A stretch of DNA of 39,925 nt from Lentisphaerota bacterium. Lineage in GTDB: Bacteria; Verrucomicrobiota; Kiritimatiellia; CAIQIC01; Lenti-01. The notes under the pieces are model-generated. The model made no database searches, was not told the DNA's origin, and worked only from the letters and a program-made list of their open reading frames with translations. A program made the position numbers and the translations under genes. The stretch spans positions 1 to 39,925 of the forward strand of contig JAAZFE010000024.1 of NCBI GenBank assembly GCA_012511885.1. Direction: 5' to 3'. Below are positions 15,114 through 22,013 of this stretch, piece after piece; the stretch's first letter is position 1, and each line of letters opens with the position of its first letter.

Positions 15114-15347
15114 AACCCCACCTCAAGCCTGGATTCAGCCGAATTGCATCCAACCCCCCCCCCCCCCCCTTTCCCCACCCTTTTCACCCCGTTTCCTCCA
15201 AATTTCTGCCCATTTTGACCCGTTTTTGCTCATTTTTACCCCATTTTGACCCGATTTTCGCCCATTTCGACCCTTTTCGCCTCATTTTGTCATTTTCCCA
15301 CCCTTTTTCTGCCGAGCTGGGGCTCGGCGTTCCCAGCGTCGCCATGG
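15114..15347. other. Intergenic region with C-run and phased T-tracts
   Basis: The stretch upstream of the xdhC-like gene has a run of about 15 C residues near 15150-15168, then from 15181 to 15312 about twelve T-tracts (mostly TTTT or TTTTT) separated by C-rich spacers. Successive units such as CCCATTTTGA, CCCGTTTTTG and CTCATTTTTA are 9-11 bp long, so the T-tracts fall on one face of the helix. A GCCGAGC...GCTCGGC hairpin lies at about 15312-15329, just before MITE-A. No gene is seen. Confidence 0.7.
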
Positions 15348-15564
15348 CCTGGATTATGCACGCGACAAGTCCGGCCCGGATGCGAGGCGTGCGGGGTGAA
15401 GCTGGTTGGACAACCTGCGAACCCCGCAGAACAAAGCAGACGGGCTGGAATCGTCGCGCCGAAGGGCAACAGGGATGAAAACTGAATTTTTTATCCAAAT
15501 ATCCGCATCATGCAGTGCAACAATAAGTAAAGATGTTTTCATCCATGTTGATGAATTATTCAGG
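15348..15564 (+). mobile_element. MITE-A copy 2 (217 bp)
   Basis: The right end TGAATTATTCAGG (15552-15564) is intact; the left end CCTGGATTATGCA (15348-15360) has two changes from the consensus. The interior matches copies 1 and 3 throughout, including ACAAGTCCGGCCCGGATGC and AAGGGCAACAGGGATGAAAA. The flanks (ATGG left, TTAT right) show no duplication. The right end lies 4 bp beyond the stop codon of the minus-strand ATPase gene. Confidence 0.82.
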
Positions 15565-15568
15565 TTAT

Positions 15569-16819
15569 CTACGGGGCCAACACGGTTAACGGTACAACAT
15601 AGACCCCATCTTTTCGACAATGGGCAAATCCATTGGCCGTAATCACAACCAACGCACTGGGAGCAACAGCTTTGCCCGTATCAATGGTTGCGCCGAACTT
15701 CAACAGATTGGCTGCAGCCTCATCGGCCGCAGCCACACTCAGCTTCACCTCAATCGCCAAATAGTTGCCAGAACCAAGCTCAACAATGGCATCAACTTCC
15801 AATCCTGATGAGTCGCGATAGTGCCGTACTTCTCCACCAAGTTGCTGTGCATAAATTCGCAAGTCACGTATCGCAAGCGACTCAAAAACAAACCCAAAGT
15901 ACTCCAGATCTTTCAGCAATTTTTCAGCATTTAAGCCGAGAACACCACATGCAAGTGACGGATCGACAAAGTGCCGCTTAACCATCTGCCTTAACGTAGC
16001 ACTTGAGCGAATATGCGTACTCCAAGCTGGCAAATTTTCAACAAACATTAAGCGCTCAAGCGCTGAAAGATAATCGGCCGCTGTCTCTTCCTTGAACCCT
16101 CCCACTCCTCCACGTACATCGGCAGCCAAGCTGGCAATGGACACCTCGGTGGAAATATTTCGTGCCACGGATTGCATCAGCCTAAAAACTTTACCAGGAT
16201 CACGGCGTTTGTCTGAGACCCGGCTAATGTCAACCTCGGCGATAAGAGTGGCGTAATCCCGGCTAAACTTGGCGCTTGAAGAATAGGTGGAACGCAGCAA
16301 TCCGGGCCAACCTCCAATAATAACCTTTTCAGCCAACTCTCCAATGGTGGTGCATACGGGCTCTGAGGCAACCGGCCCTCCCTTAAAAAGGGTTTGGAGA
16401 GAGACCTCACCTGTTGACCACCCCCTCTCGAAAAGTGACATGGGTCGCATTTGCATCACAGAAAAACGACCTGCCCCGGAGTGGAGCCTGCTCTTCTCTT
16501 CGGGATGGGCTGAACCAGCCAAGATATAGAGACCATGCGCTCGTTTTTCGTCAATATCATGTCGTACCAAGTTCCATATTTCTGGAAACTCTTGCCACTC
16601 ATCCAAAAGTCGTGGCTTGGCGCCGCTTAAAACTTGTTCAGGCATAACCTCCATAGCCAGTCTGGCCTGATGATCACTGTCAAGTCTGACATGGCTTTTG
16701 GCCACCTGCATGGCGGTTTCAGTCTTACCGCAAGCTTTAGGACCAGTAATCAACACAGCACCAGCCATGTCAAGCCGCTCCAAAAGCTCTCTGTCAACAC
16801 ATCTTGGCATGTACTTCAT
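15569..16819 (-). CDS. AAA_14/DUF4143-family ATP-binding protein
   Basis: A 416-residue protein of the AAA_14 plus DUF4143 family. Walker A is GPKACGKT (residues 26-33) and a Walker-B-like LLDEWQEFP lies near 72-79. The C-terminal DUF4143 part ends in GLEVDAIVELGSGNYLAIEVK, which has the D...ExK pattern of PD-(D/E)XK nuclease-like folds. The biological role of the family is unknown. The frame opens with GTG at 16837, but the ATG at 16819 (MKYMPRCVDRELLERL) fits the family start. Codon use is noticeably less C-rich than in neighbours. MITE-A sequence lies on both sides, and four 23-bp repeats precede the gene, so it is probably an acquired cassette. Confidence 0.82.
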   Translation of the reverse strand: MKYMPRCVDRELLERLDMAGAVLITGPKACGKTETAMQVAKSHVRLDSDHQARLAMEVMPEQVLSGAKPRLLDEWQEFPEIWNLVRHDIDEKRAHGLYILAGSAHPEEKSRLHSGAGRFSVMQMRPMSLFERGWSTGEVSLQTLFKGGPVASEPVCTTIGELAEKVIIGGWPGLLRSTYSSSAKFSRDYATLIAEVDISRVSDKRRDPGKVFRLMQSVARNISTEVSIASLAADVRGGVGGFKEETAADYLSALERLMFVENLPAWSTHIRSSATLRQMVKRHFVDPSLACGVLGLNAEKLLKDLEYFGFVFESLAIRDLRIYAQQLGGEVRHYRDSSGLEVDAIVELGSGNYLAIEVKLSVAAADEAAANLLKFGATIDTGKAVAPSALVVITANGFAHCRKDGVYVVPLTVLAP

Positions 16820-16836
16820 GACCACAACAAACCACA

Positions 16837-16925
16837 CAGGGGGATGAAAAGCAACCTTTCAAGGGGATAAAAAATAATATTTTAGGGAGATGAAAAAAGA
16901 TTTCACAGGGGGATAAAAAGCAACT
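16837..16925. repeat. Four direct repeats with exact 23-bp period
   Basis: The motif GGGGATRAAAA recurs four times; the GAT ends at 16845, 16868, 16891 and 16914, exactly 23 bp apart. The units read GGGGGATGAAAAGCAAC, GGGGATAAAAAATAA, GGGAGATGAAAAAAG and GGGGGATAAAAAGCAAC. They lie just upstream of the minus-strand ATPase gene, over its expected promoter. The motif resembles the internal GGGATGAAAA of MITE-A. They could be operator repeats or a local expansion. The lack of unique spacers argues against CRISPR. Confidence 0.7.
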
Positions 16926-16946
16926 GGTATGTCAAACTTAGGATGA

Positions 16947-16970
16947 TGACGCGACAAGTCCGGTCCAGAT
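16947..16970 (+). mobile_element. Truncated MITE-A fragment
   Basis: ACGCGACAAGTCCGGTCCAG and the next few bases match positions 12 onward of MITE-A, but the CCTGGATAATTC terminus is missing and similarity stops near 16970. It is in the same orientation as the full copy on the other side of the ATPase gene. Confidence 0.6.
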
Positions 16971-16980
16971 GCCCCCCCGC

Positions 16981-17120
16981 CACCGCCGAGGCGCGTCAAC
17001 GCCCCTGCCCCATCCTTTCCTGTCCCTGTTTCCGCCGCGCAGCGGCGTCCCAAATGTCCATGGTTGTCCGTGCTCGTCCGTGTTCGTCCGTGTGGCTGTT
17101 TGTCTCCCAAAAAATCGTCC
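16981..17120 (+). repeat. Hairpin/TCCGTG module, copy 2 (uninterrupted)
   Basis: Order: GCCGAGGCGCGTCAACGCC, CCGCCGCGCAGCGGCG hairpin, TCCCAAATGTCC, tandem GTCCGTG units (GTGCTCGTCCGTGTTCGTCC), GTGTGGCTGTTTGTCTCCC, AAAAAATCGTCC. It provides the empty site for comparison with the MITE-B-interrupted copy at 5821. Between 17120 and 17420 follow phased T-tracts and ATTCGCG repeats but no gene. Confidence 0.75.
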
Positions 17121-17145
17121 GAAAACGCCAAAAAGTACATGTTTC

Positions 17146-17394
17146 CGGCCCATTTTCACCATTTCCGCCCGTTTTTGCCCAATTTTGTCTGTTATCCGGC
17201 AACATTCGTGTCCATTCGCGCATTCTCGTCCATCTCGATTTGTTTCCGGGCGAAAAATCTTTCGCCCCTACCGTCCCCCTGCGGCCCGCGGGCCGCCCCC
17301 AAAAAAATTCGTATCCATTCGCGTTAATTCGCGGTTCAAAACCAAATTCTTGCCCTTTTCTGCCCATTTTCGCCCCATTTTCGGCCAAAAACCA
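17146..17394. repeat. Phased T-tracts and ATTCGCG repeats
   Basis: T-tract units of 9-11 bp occur at 17146-17200 (CCCATTTTCA, CCATTTCCG, CCCGTTTTTG, CCCAATTTTGT) and 17345-17394. Between them are two ATTCGYG-type repeats (ATTCGTGTCCATTCGCG near 17208, ATTCGCGTTAATTCGCGG near 17317); a relative, ATTCGCGTCCATTCGCGG, is near 30367. No coding potential is seen. Confidence 0.55.
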
Positions 17395-17423
17395 AGTCTA
17401 TGGTCTGTCGTCTCTGGTCTCTA

Positions 17424-19414
17424 GCCCAAGTTCCGCAGTTGGAGGACACAATTCTCGAATTTACAGGGGTTTTTCACATTTAGGGGGTCATTTTCCGCAC
17501 TACATTTTGAATTTTTCTACTCCGGTTTGGCAGGGGAAGTCCGAGGTGCTGCAGTAAGATTTGGAGGCGCTTTTCGGGGCGTCCAACGACTCTGAGGCGA
17601 AGAGGTGGACGCTCCTTGACCGGCAGGAGAACATCCATGCTTCTCACCTCGTGCATTTCCTCAAGGAGTTGGCGGGCGCAGGTACCCAGTCCCTTCGCCT
17701 TCATCCATTGTTCCAAACTTTTCCACATGGCCAGCGCCAGAAAGCACACCAGGATGTGGGCTTCAACTCGGCCGGCTTTCTGATGAAAGACGGGACGGAG
17801 TCCCAGATCGCTTTTGGTGATCCGGAAGGCGGCTTCTGCCTGGGTCAGCTGCATGTAGATGCCCCAGAGGGATTCGGCTGTTTCATCGAGTAGGTTGGTT
17901 CGCAGCAAGTAGTGGCCATGAGCCGTTTGCGCCCAGTCTTCCGTCTCGGTTCGCCGGGTGATGTTCACGGCCGTGGCCATGCCGTTGCTGCTGATCACCT
18001 CAACCTGAAAGAGCTGCTCGGCTTTCTCATAACGCCCCATCCACCGGCCAATGCGACGCTCGACAAGTGCCGCATTTTTCAGGCGACCGGCCGCCACGCT
18101 GCGTCGAATGCCTTCGAGTTTCTGTTCAAGGCGCTCAAGCTGCTTGGTCAGCATGGCCCGTTCCTTGAGTGCCCGGCCTTCGCTACGGCACAGAATGAAT
18201 CGTTCGCCGTCATAATCGGGATGGCTGGCCAGCTTGACTTCAACTTCTGGGCGGATGCGCTCCCAATCCTCCTGAAGCAATTCCGCTTCAAACCGCTTGA
18301 GCATGGTCCGGGGGGTGCCGACAACATATCGCGCCCCCCGCTTGCGCAGCTCCGTCAGGTTGTCCTCGCTGACCATTCCGCGATCCACCACCCAGATCCG
18401 GCGGGCTTTGCCATACTTGGCCTCCATCATTGCCACCATCTCTTCAAATGTGGTGACATCCCGACGGTTTCCGTCAAACACTTCGAACGCAACCGGCAAG
18501 CCGTCCCGATTGACAACGAGACCGATGCAGACCTGGGCGCAATCGGACCGCTTGTCCCGGCTGTAGCCCCGTTTGGCCCGCTCGTTGCCAGCGGCCTGCC
18601 CTTCAAAATAGGTGCTGGTGATGTCGTAAAACAAAAACTCGAAGTCGCTGCCAAACCACTCCGCATAGCGCTGCTGCAAATGCAGGCATAGCGCGTCCTT
18701 GTGCGGCAACAGCCAGTCCAGCGCCCGGTAGAGCCGATCGTCATTCACCTTCTCCGGGGCAATCCCCAGCAGATCGTCCAGCGCCGTCTTGCCATACCAG
18801 CTCTCGGCAATTGCCAGTTCGCTGCTGGGCGCGCAAAACCGCGCCGCCGTCAGCACGCAGGCCATTTGCGACCATTCGACATCTTCTCTGCCGGGGGGTG
18901 CAACCAACGCAAGCACCTCATGCAATCCCAGTCGGCGCCACAGAGCCAAGGCCAAGTATACATTGCCAAATTGGCGCAGACGCTCAATCTGCACGCCCTG
19001 AACATCCACCTGCGCCCATTCCGGCGTGTTGGGGTTGGACTCGAACAAGTCCAACTGGCGTTCACAACGCCCCTCCAAAATCTTCCCGACCTGCTCCCAG
19101 CCAATCCTCTCCTGTCGATCCATGCCAGGGATTTTCCCCAGTTCAGCCACAATGCGCTGGCGCGGTCCGCGAGCCGTTCGGATCGACTCAACCAACGACC
19201 AGTACTCATAGACCTCGCCGCCAACTTTTCGTTTCTTCAATCTCAAAAACATGCTCGTATTTTGGGGCCTCCGCAGCACGGGCGCAAGGGGGTCTTCCGC
19301 ACTACAAGCCCTTTTTGAAACCCGACCAGCCGAAAGTCCCCGCCAATTGAACTTTCCGACCCGTCATACCCTCCAAAAAAAGTGCTTTTCGCTACCCAAC
19401 TGCGGAACTTGGGC
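17424..19414 (-). mobile_element. Intact IS1634-type insertion sequence
   Basis: Perfect 19-bp terminal inverted repeats GCCCAAGTTCCGCAGTTGG (17424-17442) and its complement (19396-19414) bound an element of about 1990 bp with one transposase gene. CTA precedes the left end and TAG follows the right end, so either the repeat is 22 bp or CTAG (17421-17424 and 19414-19417) is a 4-bp target duplication. The family is judged from the transposase. The element sits in a repeat-rich gene-free region, between two copies of the hairpin/TCCGTG module. Confidence 0.88.
17480..19252 (-). CDS. IS1634-family transposase (IS4 superfamily DDE)
   Basis: A 590-residue DDE transposase that cuts and pastes its own insertion sequence. 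The start MFLRLKKRKVGGEVYEYWSL, with its small beta-type N-terminal domain, is typical of IS1634/IS1549-type transposases. The catalytic residues can be placed at Asp210 in FLFYDITSTYFEG, Asp290 in IWVVDRGMVSEDNL and Glu473 in QLTQAEAAFRITKSDLGLRP; HQKAGRVEAHILVCFLAL follows as expected. All parts are in frame, so it may be active. The frame extends to a GTG at 19279, but the ATG at 19252 is the family start; a GGAGG lies about 15 nt upstream. Confidence 0.92.
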   Translation of the reverse strand: MFLRLKKRKVGGEVYEYWSLVESIRTARGPRQRIVAELGKIPGMDRQERIGWEQVGKILEGRCERQLDLFESNPNTPEWAQVDVQGVQIERLRQFGNVYLALALWRRLGLHEVLALVAPPGREDVEWSQMACVLTAARFCAPSSELAIAESWYGKTALDDLLGIAPEKVNDDRLYRALDWLLPHKDALCLHLQQRYAEWFGSDFEFLFYDITSTYFEGQAAGNERAKRGYSRDKRSDCAQVCIGLVVNRDGLPVAFEVFDGNRRDVTTFEEMVAMMEAKYGKARRIWVVDRGMVSEDNLTELRKRGARYVVGTPRTMLKRFEAELLQEDWERIRPEVEVKLASHPDYDGERFILCRSEGRALKERAMLTKQLERLEQKLEGIRRSVAAGRLKNAALVERRIGRWMGRYEKAEQLFQVEVISSNGMATAVNITRRTETEDWAQTAHGHYLLRTNLLDETAESLWGIYMQLTQAEAAFRITKSDLGLRPVFHQKAGRVEAHILVCFLALAMWKSLEQWMKAKGLGTCARQLLEEMHEVRSMDVLLPVKERPPLRLRVVGRPEKRLQILLQHLGLPLPNRSRKIQNVVRKMTP

Positions 19415-19426
19415 TAGTCTGCGCGG

Positions 19427-19519
19427 TTCCGCCGCGTCAGCGGCGTCCCAAATGTCCGTGTCAGTCCGTGTGGGTCCGTGTTGGTCCGTGTGGCTGTTTG
19501 TCTCCCAAAAAATCGTCCC
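19427..19519 (+). repeat. Hairpin/TCCGTG module, copy 3
   Basis: CCGCCGCGTCAGCGGCG hairpin, TCCCAAATGTCCGTG, then four tandem TCCGTGT units and GTGTGGCTGTTTGTCTCCC, AAAAAATCGTCC, nearly identical to 17028-17120. It begins 10 bp outside the IS right end, so the two modules flank the IS in direct orientation. Confidence 0.75.
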
Positions 19520-19539
19520 AAAAACACCAAAACCCGTCC

Positions 19540-19735
19540 TTTTTTGCGATGAATAATCCAAGCTATGTTCCCTAATCAAGTATTCAATTGAATAGTTATG
19601 AGTTCCATGATGCAAAAAATATGGAATGCTTTCATCTCGCATCGGACGTCCTGCCGAGCGGGACGAGGCGTTCCGCCCGAGGCGGACAGGCTCCTACCTT
19701 TGCACATGGGCAATTCCGTGCCCAAAACACCAAAA
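19540..19735. other. AT-rich gene-free segment with palindrome
   Basis: This short AT-rich stretch contains a perfect 14-bp palindrome TATTCAATTGAATA (19581-19594) and a TTCCAT...ATGGAA inverted pair near 19604-19626. No gene is supported; small open frames here are interrupted by repeats. Confidence 0.4.
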
Positions 19736-19812
19736 ACGCGCTTTTTTGCCAAATTCGGGCCGTTTTTCTGTCGTTTCTGCCCATTTTCGCCCCATTTCCC
19801 CCCTTTTTTCAC
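19736..19812. repeat. Phased T-tract array
   Basis: About seven T-tracts (GCGCTTTTTT, GCCAAATTCGG, GCCGTTTTTCT, GTCGTTTCT, GCCCATTTTC, GCCCCATTTCC, CCCCTTTTTT) with a 9-11-bp period lie just downstream of the minus-strand cyclophilin gene. Confidence 0.6.
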
Positions 19813-19869
19813 CGTTCGCCGGCAGCTGCCGACTGTCGCCAGCCATGCCCGCTAGCCGCGACGCCCCCC

Positions 19870-21582
19870 TTACTCTACCGTGAATGTCCCTGACATGCGG
19901 TGGAGCCTGCCCTTGGCACTGAAAGTGCCCGTAAAACGGTTGGTGGCTTGCCCCGGATCGAATCCCAGTGTGTAGGAGTATTGCTGAAGCCAACCAATAA
20001 ATTTTCCTTCATCATCATACTTCAGTATTTGATCCAAATAACTCAGGCGCCCCATGTAGGCATCGCGAACCCATGTCGCCCCGTAAAATATCTCGCGATT
20101 CACTGGTGCATTGGTCCCTTCCTGAAACCAACCGTAATCAAGTAAATTGGTAGAATGCTCATCCTTATAGATCCAGTTTGCTGGCTCTCCATCAACTGTA
20201 TCCCAATAAAATGTGAAGGTTCTCCCGACATGTGTCGTAGGCGTAGTGATGGGTTCCGGATAAAAAACGCGGGATACATGGAAAAAGTGCCGCGCGCCAA
20301 GATCAGCCAACGGCCATGAATCGGTGAGGATGAAGGTGGGCCCCGTGTAAAACCACAGCGACGAACTGGGAAACATGACTTGATGTTCCCATTCGGCGAA
20401 AGATTTGACGTCGGTTGTGTCGCTGAACATCAGCGGTCGCGTATTGCTGGCCAGTTCCACGCTCAACGTGACATTGCTGCCCTCCCGCGCAAGTCCAATG
20501 GGCGTAGATTCCGGAGATGGCACCCCTTGGGCGGCAATGTCGAAAGCCTGGGCCGCCGCGCCGACCCGCCGCACGTTGACCCGGTTGACCACGATATCTT
20601 CCAGCGGACGGGTGTTCACCGAGTCCACAGTCGAGCCGGCAATATCGCACACCACGTTCATGTTGCTGACCACGTTCCCAAACACGGTGTACGACCCATC
20701 CCAGGAAGGCATGTTGGTCACCGTAATGAAAAACTGGGAGCCATCGGTATTCGGTCCGGAATTCGCCATCGCGATCACCCCGCTCGAGTGCGTCAGGCCG
20801 TTGGTGACGTTGTCGAGCATCGTGTAGCCCGCGTTCAGGAAATTGGTGGTCACCGTCGGAATGCGCTGAATGTGCTCCATTTGATTGCTCACGGTGATGG
20901 TGTGCGTGGTTTCCACATTCTGTTGCAGCGTGTTGGTAATCACCACCGTCATAGGCACAAAGTTGGTCGTGATCACCGCGGTTGTCGTCAAGTTGGTGAA
21001 ACCGTAAGGCCCCTCACGCGTGGTCAACTGGTCTTGGCTCAGCAACGAATTGCGCGAAGCCACCTTGACCGTCAGCCATGCCGAAACCATGGCGGGGGCA
21101 TTGGTTTCATAGACCACATCATGCCACACGTAATTGGTCGCCAGAGCCGGGGGATTGGACACCACAATCGGCACGTTGAGGATGTTGGTGCTCACTCCCG
21201 GCGGATTGGTGGAGACAATCTCGCCGGTATAGCCCTCCACAAGCTCGGCAATCTGCACGTCGTTGGTGACCGGCAGGGCCTGCAGCAGCCCGCCGCCCTG
21301 AATGGCCAGCGCGTTGGTCTGCGAGTCCAGGGCAATGCGGTGAATTAGCGAACCATCATAGAACGGCCGGTGCCACACATTGCTCTGCGCGTCCAGCCAG
21401 CCTCCTTCCCCCGTGGCCAAGCCGATAAAATTGGCCACGGCGCGCGGAGCGTTCTCATAGTCCAGCCGGACGGTAATCGTACCGCGCGAGGTCTCCAGAT
21501 CGGCAAAAATCCCCTCCTCCCCAGCGTTCGCCGCGCCGGCAAACATCAGGACCATCAGACCGATCTGGAAAACTCTCGTCAC
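19870..21582 (-). CDS. Secreted cyclophilin-like protein with long internal insertion
   Basis: A 570-residue exported protein. From a GTG at 21582 it has a signal peptide (TRVFQIGLMVLMFAGAANA), then the first half of a cyclophilin-type peptidyl-prolyl isomerase domain: LETSRGTITVRLDYENAPRA, VANFIGLATG, DGSLIHRI with the catalytic-type Arg, and IQGGG. A long Thr/Asn/Val-rich insertion of about 140 residues follows, before the domain resumes with SSGVIAMANSGPNTDGSQFF and YTVFGNVV. A further ~230 residues with no recognised family form the C-terminus. Isomerase residues are mostly kept, so activity is possible. The open frame continues to 21765, but that part is MITE-B. An ATG at 21555 is the alternative start. 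Confidence 0.75.
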   Translation of the reverse strand: MTRVFQIGLMVLMFAGAANAGEEGIFADLETSRGTITVRLDYENAPRAVANFIGLATGEGGWLDAQSNVWHRPFYDGSLIHRIALDSQTNALAIQGGGLLQALPVTNDVQIAELVEGYTGEIVSTNPPGVSTNILNVPIVVSNPPALATNYVWHDVVYETNAPAMVSAWLTVKVASRNSLLSQDQLTTREGPYGFTNLTTTAVITTNFVPMTVVITNTLQQNVETTHTITVSNQMEHIQRIPTVTTNFLNAGYTMLDNVTNGLTHSSGVIAMANSGPNTDGSQFFITVTNMPSWDGSYTVFGNVVSNMNVVCDIAGSTVDSVNTRPLEDIVVNRVNVRRVGAAAQAFDIAAQGVPSPESTPIGLAREGSNVTLSVELASNTRPLMFSDTTDVKSFAEWEHQVMFPSSSLWFYTGPTFILTDSWPLADLGARHFFHVSRVFYPEPITTPTTHVGRTFTFYWDTVDGEPANWIYKDEHSTNLLDYGWFQEGTNAPVNREIFYGATWVRDAYMGRLSYLDQILKYDDEGKFIGWLQQYSYTLGFDPGQATNRFTGTFSAKGRLHRMSGTFTVE

Positions 21583-21638
21583 CTTTGGAAACCATACCCC
21601 CGACCGTCCGAATCTGCCAGATCCGTCTGATCCGTTTA

Positions 21639-21793
21639 GAGCGTTTGAAGAAATAATGTGGCCGGGAGGTCGTAGCGAATTGGGCTGGGCCAAGGAAGGC
21701 GAAGCAGGAATAGTATCGCTATTTCGATGCAGCCTGCCGACGGCCAAGCCCAATGCAGTAGACAAAACGGCTACAGGATTGATGAAAATGCTC
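21639..21793 (+). mobile_element. MITE-B copy 2 (155 bp)
   Basis: Begins GAGCGTTTGAAGAAAT and ends TTGATGAAAATGCTC, flanked by TA at 21637-21638 and 21794-21795. It has the same length as copy 1 and about 90% identity by eye. It lies just upstream of the cyclophilin gene start and is separated from MITE-A copy 3 by only three bases (TAG). The 21583-22013 gap holds these two elements and nothing else recognisable. Confidence 0.85.
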
Positions 21794-21796
21794 TAG

Positions 21797-22013
21797 CCTG
21801 GATAATTCACGCGACAAGTCCGGCCCGGATGCAAGGCAGGCGGGGCGAAGCTCTATGGACAACCTGCGAACCCCGCAGAACAAAGCAGACGGATTGGAAT
21901 CGTCGCGCTGAAGGGCAACAGGGATGAAAACTGAATTGTTCATGATTATTTCCGCATCATGCAGTGCAACAATAAGTAAAGATGTTTTCATCCATGTTGA
22001 TGAATTATTCAGG
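21797..22013 (+). mobile_element. MITE-A copy 3 (217 bp)
   Basis: Terminal repeats CCTGGATAATTCA (21797-21809) and TGAATTATTCAGG (22001-22013), extendable to 18 bp as TCTARCCTGRATAATTCA when flanks are included. Flanks are CTAG (21793-21796) and TTAG (22014-22017), both YTAR. The TTA at 22014-22016 is the complement of the TAA stop of the minus-strand outer-membrane protein gene, so the element abuts that stop codon directly. Confidence 0.85.

Noticed and set aside
16837-16925. Possible small CRISPR array
   Set aside because: The repeats are only about 11 bp conserved with a 23-bp period, spacers are too short, and no cas genes are present.
16943-17557. 204-codon plus-strand frame
   Set aside because: It runs through dispersed repeats, phased T-tracts and the IS end, with no domain.
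17561-18691. Plus-strand frames inside the IS
   Set aside because: They are antisense to an intact transposase with all catalytic residues.
21583-21765. N-terminal extension of the cyclophilin frame
   Set aside because: It reads through MITE-B, and the signal peptide begins at about 21582.
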